A stretch of DNA of 64,000 nucleotides from an uncultured Bacteroidales bacterium (lineage in GTDB: Bacteria; Bacteroidota; Bacteroidia; Bacteroidales; UBA932): positions 1 through 64,000 of the forward strand of contig CALUTY010000006.1 in assembly GCA_944323825.1 (NCBI GenBank), written 5' to 3'. Every line of letters starts with the position of its first letter. Position 1 is the first letter of the stretch. Below the pieces are notes generated by a model. It did no database searches. It saw only the letters and a program-made list of their open reading frames with translations, and had not been told where the DNA came from. Shown piece by piece: positions 60,407 to 64,000 of this stretch. The position numbers and the translations under genes were made by a program.

Positions 60407-61474
60407 TTACATTTCAAAGAATTCGCGGTAGTAAGGGAGGTTTTCCCTGACGATGATGTCGATTGGCATGATGTGGTGGACGGTTTCTTCCTCCTGGTTG
60501 TAGAGGAGGCGGCGGATGACGGACTTGAGGGCGTGGAAGCCCTGGAGTTCCGGACGCTGGCACAGGATGGCGGAGATGCTCCCGTCCCTGATGCCCCTGG
60601 TGTTGTTCAGGGTGAGGTCGAATGAGACGAGGCTGATGTCCCGGATGTTGTTCTTGCTGAGGATTTCGGAAAGGATGTATCCGCGGGAATTCATTATGGC
60701 CATGCCGTGTATGCCCGGGTTTTCCCGGATGAAATCCAGTATCTTCTTCTCGCTTTCCTGAGGATCAAGGACAGAGAATGAAGTTTCCTTTATCTTTTCT
60801 TCAAGACCGGCGGACCTGAAATAGTCCTTGAAGCCCTTCTTCCGTTCGAGGGAGTTGCTGGATCTCTCGTTTCCGATGCGTTGTGAACTCATTATGGCAT
60901 ATTCGGAGTCAGCAGGGGTGAATGTCCGCAGGAGTCGGCCGAGGAGATAGCCGCAGGCATACTGGTCCGTCGAATAGGAGGCTATCGGGGAGGTACCTTC
61001 TATGACTGCGTCCACGAAGACATACGGGATCCTGTTGCTGTCTAGTTCGGCGCAGAGCTTCTTCGTTTCCGACCGGAATGTCGGACCGATGATGACGGCG
61101 TCCGGCTGCTGGCTTATTATCCCGTCGAATGAAGACCGGCAAGAATAGATGTCGAACTGGTTGTAGAATGAGAAAAGGCAGTTGAGCCGGACATCGGAAT
61201 ACTCGTTTATTGCATGGGTGATGCCGTCCTGTATCGCGCCCCAGTATTCGCCTTTTATGGCGGTAGGGATGGCTATGGCAATCTTGTATTCTTTCCTCAG
61301 GGATATTGCGGAAGTGTGGATGTTGTAGCGGTAGCCGACTTCCGAAAGGACTTCTTCGACGGCCTTCAGACTTTTTGCCGATACGTTCCCCCTGTTGTGC
61401 AGAACCCTGTCCACCGTGCCTACCGACACTCCGGCCATCTGGGCTATGTCCTTGATCTTTACCTGTCTTGCCAT
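60407..61474 (-). CDS. LacI-family transcriptional regulator
   Basis: A 355-residue repressor. The N-terminal HTH is KIKDIAQMAGVSVGTVDRVLHNRGNVS (residues 6-32), with the hinge helix near 45-60, followed by a periplasmic-binding-protein-like effector domain (DAVIIGPTFRSETKKL, DISLVSFDLTLNNTRGIRDG). The variant Gly-Thr-Val-Asp-Arg-Val in the recognition helix is found in a subset of the family. It is divergent from the mannonate genes, and a palindrome at 61641-61652 overlaps their predicted transcription start. It is thus the likely repressor of uronate catabolism, released by a uronate-derived effector. Confidence 0.9.
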   Translation of the reverse strand: MARQVKIKDIAQMAGVSVGTVDRVLHNRGNVSAKSLKAVEEVLSEVGYRYNIHTSAISLRKEYKIAIAIPTAIKGEYWGAIQDGITHAINEYSDVRLNCLFSFYNQFDIYSCRSSFDGIISQQPDAVIIGPTFRSETKKLCAELDSNRIPYVFVDAVIEGTSPIASYSTDQYACGYLLGRLLRTFTPADSEYAIMSSQRIGNERSSNSLERKKGFKDYFRSAGLEEKIKETSFSVLDPQESEKKILDFIRENPGIHGMAIMNSRGYILSEILSKNNIRDISLVSFDLTLNNTRGIRDGSISAILCQRPELQGFHALKSVIRRLLYNQEEETVHHIMPIDIIVRENLPYYREFFEM

Positions 61475-61611
61475 ATTCTCAAATTGTGTGTTCAGTTAAT
61501 AAGATGTTATCCGTTGACAAATATTGTGCTTTTTATCGGATTTTCCAAAAATAGATGTCAATGTGCATTGCTGCACAATACTGTATTTTAATTTATTTTT
61601 GAATATTTCTA

Positions 61612-61652
61612 TTGACTGCTTGAAAAAAAGTGTTAATTTTGTGTTCGTACAC
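61612..61652 (+). promoter_or_regulatory. Promoter and LacI-type operator for the mannonate operon
   Basis: TTGA (61612-61615), 18 nt, then TAATTTTG (61634-61641) resembles a Bacteroidota promoter. GTGTTCGTACAC (61641-61652) is a 12-bp near-palindrome with central CG, the usual form of LacI-family operators, sitting on the predicted start point. Repression by the divergent LacI gene is inferred. Confidence 0.55.
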
Positions 61653-61675
61653 GGAAAATGCTCATTTTTTATGAT

Positions 61676-62497
61676 ATGAAAGAGAACCTTTTTGATTTGT
61701 CAGGCAAGGTCATGGTGATGACGGGTGCCTGCGGAATATTGGGGACCAGCATTGTGAAGTATTTTGCCGCGCAGGGAGTCAAGGTTGTCCTTCTCGACCT
61801 GGAGCGTGCGGCGGAAACGGGGGAGAAAATTGTTTCGGAGATCAAGGCGGAAGGGGGCGAGGCCTGTTTCCTGCCCACGGATGTCCTTGACAAGGCGGTC
61901 CTTGAAACGAACCATGAGGAGGTCGTCAGACGGTACGGACGCATTGACATTCTCATGAATGCGGCTGGAGGAAATATGGCTGCAGCGACGGTGCCGCCGG
62001 ACAAGACAATCTTTGACCTGGATGTGGATGCCGTGAAGAAGGTGACGGAACTGAACCTTTTCGGGACGATAATCCCGACAATGGTTTTCGCCAGGACAAT
62101 GGCGGAGCAGAAGACAGGCTCCATCATAAACTTCGCGAGCGAATCTGCGCTCCGTCCTCTGACACGCGTTGCAGGGTACGGGGTGGCAAAGGCGGCAGTG
62201 GCCAACTGGACGAAGTATCTTTGCGCCGAACTGGCAATGAAGTTCGGGGAGGGGATAAGGGTAAATGCGATTGCTCCCGGCTTCCTCCTCACCAACCAGA
62301 ACAGGACGCTGCTCACCAATCCGGACGGGAGCCTGACGCAGAGATCGCATACCATTCTGGCCCACACTCCGATCGGCAGGTTCCTTGAGCCTGAAGAGCT
62401 GCTCGGTACGCTTCACTGGCTTGCTTCCGATGCCTCCAGGGCTGTCACCGGCACTGTCGCAGTGGTTGACGGCGGCTTCGATGCTTTTTCAATATAA
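61676..62497 (+). CDS. SDR-family D-mannonate oxidoreductase
   Basis: A 273-residue short-chain dehydrogenase. The Rossmann nucleotide motif is MTGACGILGTSIVKYF near residue 15; NAAGGN lies near 88; the catalytic set includes Ser in INFASES near 150 and Tyr/Lys in YGVAKAAVANW near 165. The ending GTVAVVDGGFDAFSI is typical of classical SDRs. Its neighbour encodes mannonate dehydratase, so it most likely reduces fructuronate to D-mannonate with NADH (the SDR-type UxuB of Bacillus and Bacteroides). ATG 61676 fits the family N-terminus better than ATG 61658. Confidence 0.87.
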   Translation: MKENLFDLSGKVMVMTGACGILGTSIVKYFAAQGVKVVLLDLERAAETGEKIVSEIKAEGGEACFLPTDVLDKAVLETNHEEVVRRYGRIDILMNAAGGNMAAATVPPDKTIFDLDVDAVKKVTELNLFGTIIPTMVFARTMAEQKTGSIINFASESALRPLTRVAGYGVAKAAVANWTKYLCAELAMKFGEGIRVNAIAPGFLLTNQNRTLLTNPDGSLTQRSHTILAHTPIGRFLEPEELLGTLHWLASDASRAVTGTVAVVDGGFDAFSI

Positions 62498-62509
62498 AAA
62501 TATCTGATT

Positions 62510-63688
62510 ATGTATCTGATGAAAGAAAGCTGGCGGTGGTACGGCCCGAATGACCCTGTCAGTCTGAGCTATATAAGGCAGGCGGGCGTGACGGACATCG
62601 TGCATGCCCTGCATCATATCCCCAACGGGGAAGTCTGGCCTGTTGAGGAGATCCGTGCACGGCAGAAGATGATAGCCGATGCCGGACTTGTGTGGAGCGT
62701 CGTGGAAAGCGTCCCTGTCCATGAGCACATCAAGACCCGGACGGGGGACTTCATGAAATATATCGACAATTACAAGCAGTCGCTGCGCAATCTTGCAGAA
62801 TGCGGGATAAGATGCGTCACATACAATTTCATGCCTGTGCTGGACTGGACGAGGACGGACCTGTCATACGAAATGCCTGACGGCTCCCGTGCCCTGCGTT
62901 TTGAAAAGGATGCATTTATGGCATTTGACCTCCATATACTTAAAAGAAAAGGGGCGGAATCAGAATACACCGATGAAGAAAAGTCCCGAGCAAAGGCGCG
63001 TTTTGAGAAGATGGATGAGGCGGAAATAGAGCTGATAACGAGGAATATGATAGCCGGGCTGCCGGGAAGTGAGGAGAGTTTCACCCTTGACCAGTTCCGG
63101 GAGGCCCTTGCCAGATATGACGGCATAGATGCGGAGAAGCTGCGTGCCAATCTGATTTTCTTCCTGAAGGAGATCTGCCCTGTGGCTGACGAATGTGGCG
63201 TGGAGATGGTCATCCATCCCGACGACCCTCCTTATCCGATTCTCGGGCTGCCGAGGATTCTTTCCACTGCCGAGGATTTCAGGAAGCTCGTCGAGGCTGT
63301 GCCGAATGTATCGAACGGTCTGTGCCTGTGTACCGGCTCGTTCGGGGTGCGTCCGGACAACGACCTTGTGTCAATGATGTATGAGTTCGGCGACCGTGTC
63401 GGCTTCGTGCATCTGCGCAGCACCAAAAGGGATGACCGGGGCAATTTCTATGAGGCCAACCATCTTGAGGGCGATGTGGACATGTACGGAATGATGAAAG
63501 CGCTGCTGGAAGTCCAGCAGCGCCGCAAGGTTTCGATTCCTGTCCGTCCTGACCACGGGCACCAGATGTGTGACGATCTTGGCCGCAAGTCCAATCCGGG
63601 CTATTCATGCTATGGCCGTATGCGCGGCATTGCCGAGCTCCGCGGTCTGCAGCTGGGCATCGCCTCCGGCATGGCCGGAGAAAAATGA
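62510..63688 (+). CDS. uxuA: Mannonate dehydratase
   Basis: A 392-residue enzyme that dehydrates D-mannonate to 2-keto-3-deoxygluconate in glucuronate catabolism. It matches UxuA in length and motifs: [20 protein letters not shown] near residue 6, [11 protein letters not shown] near 32, [15 protein letters not shown] near 104, [18 protein letters not shown] near 230 (metal/substrate His-Pro-Asp-Asp-Pro), [13 protein letters not shown] near 273, FVHLRS near 304, and RPDHGHQM near 345 (His and Asp ligands). It starts 12 nt after the mannonate oxidoreductase stop in the same operon. Confidence 0.96.
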   Translation: MYLMKESWRWYGPNDPVSLSYIRQAGVTDIVHALHHIPNGEVWPVEEIRARQKMIADAGLVWSVVESVPVHEHIKTRTGDFMKYIDNYKQSLRNLAECGIRCVTYNFMPVLDWTRTDLSYEMPDGSRALRFEKDAFMAFDLHILKRKGAESEYTDEEKSRAKARFEKMDEAEIELITRNMIAGLPGSEESFTLDQFREALARYDGIDAEKLRANLIFFLKEICPVADECGVEMVIHPDDPPYPILGLPRILSTAEDFRKLVEAVPNVSNGLCLCTGSFGVRPDNDLVSMMYEFGDRVGFVHLRSTKRDDRGNFYEANHLEGDVDMYGMMKALLEVQQRRKVSIPVRPDHGHQMCDDLGRKSNPGYSCYGRMRGIAELRGLQLGIASGMAGEK

Positions 63689-63691
63689 ATG

Positions 63692-64000
63692 CTAAGCAAG
63701 AAGCTTCTTGACAATCGTTGATATGAGCTTGCCGTCAGCCTGACCGGCAAGCTTTTTCGTTGCCGTGCCCATCACCTTGCCCATGTCGGAAGGCTTGCTC
63801 GCCCCGACTTCAGCGATGATTTTCTTCAGTTCCTCTTCCACTTCGGCCTCGCTGAGCTGCTTCGGAAGGTACACTTCCATTGCGGCGGCTTCTGCAAGTT
63901 CGTTCTCAGCCAGTTCCGGTCTGTTTTGCTGCGAATAGATTTCTGCGCTTTCCTTGCGCTGCTTGACCAGTTTCTGGATGATTTTCACAACATCTGCATC
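63692..64000 (-). CDS. GatB/YqeY domain protein (5' end beyond window)
   Basis: The reading frame is open from the window edge to the stop at 63692-63694, giving 102 C-terminal residues of a protein normally about 150 long. Segments VKIIQKLVKQRKESAEIYSQQ, YLPKQLSEAEVEE and SDMGKVMGTATKKLAGQADG match the GatB/YqeY family, related to the tail domain of amidotransferase subunit B. Function in free-standing form is unclear, possibly tRNA-related. It converges on uxuA with only 3 nt between stop codons. Confidence 0.9.
   Translation of the reverse strand, partial: DADVVKIIQKLVKQRKESAEIYSQQNRPELAENELAEAAAMEVYLPKQLSEAEVEEELKKIIAEVGASKPSDMGKVMGTATKKLAGQADGKLISTIVKKLLA

Overview
The window is chromosomal DNA of a Bacteroidales-type gut bacterium. 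Three SusC/SusD outer-membrane pairs, several lipoproteins with Bacteroidota lipoboxes, a hybrid two-component regulator, a FecR/ECF-sigma pair, an AAA_14/DUF4143 ATPase and repeated promoter boxes of the form TAnnTTTG all point there. No species can be named from the sequence alone.

Layout. 1-312: the 3' end of 16S rRNA, tRNA-Ile(GAT), tRNA-Ala(TGC) and a strong terminator, with no 23S or 5S gene following. 469-19469: a XylR-like AraC regulator, then a co-directional glycan operon: GH92 lipoprotein, a GDPD-like/alkaline-phosphatase gene, GH63-like hydrolase, metallophosphoesterase, ROK kinase and GH20. 19635-26224: SusC/SusD pair 1 with an EEP-family phosphodiesterase and a lipoprotein. 26427-27902: GH125 exo-alpha-1,6-mannosidase. 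28018-33593 (minus): GH92 and a GH92-GH130 fusion. 33854-37915: a hybrid two-component regulator whose kinase lacks its phospho-accepting His. 38059-49524: a mannan PUL (two Ig-like/LamG lipoproteins, SusE-like protein, GH76, SusC/SusD pair 2). 49703-60269: DUF4143 ATPase, ECF sigma, FecR, STN-bearing SusC, SusD, PKD lipoprotein and a DUF4832-type putative hydrolase. 60407-63688: LacI regulator divergent from a D-mannonate oxidoreductase and mannonate dehydratase. 63692-64000: the start of a GatB/YqeY-like protein running off the window.

Most of the catabolic genes fit mannose-rich glycans. GH76 and GH125 act on alpha-1,6-mannan backbone, GH92 on alpha-mannosyl side chains, GH130 on beta-mannosides (beta-1,2 caps are plausible) and GH20 on HexNAc. 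The concentration of phosphoesterases in the first operon suggests phosphorylated mannans, GPI-like glycans or N-glycans.

The most notable feature is a previously unmarked mobile element at 5579-13163. It has 23-bp near-terminal inverted repeats, is flanked by a 9-bp direct repeat, and splits the GDPD-alkaline phosphatase gene. Removing it with one repeat copy restores one 643-codon reading frame. Its only transposase is IS1595/ISXO2-like. It carries AT-rich cargo: an HNH-like protein, a radical SAM/SPASM enzyme with small peptide ORFs on both sides, a zinc-ribbon protein, a WG-repeat protein, a toxin-antitoxin-like pair and several proteins of unknown function. The radical SAM cassette inside this element is the best candidate for an undescribed system in the window.
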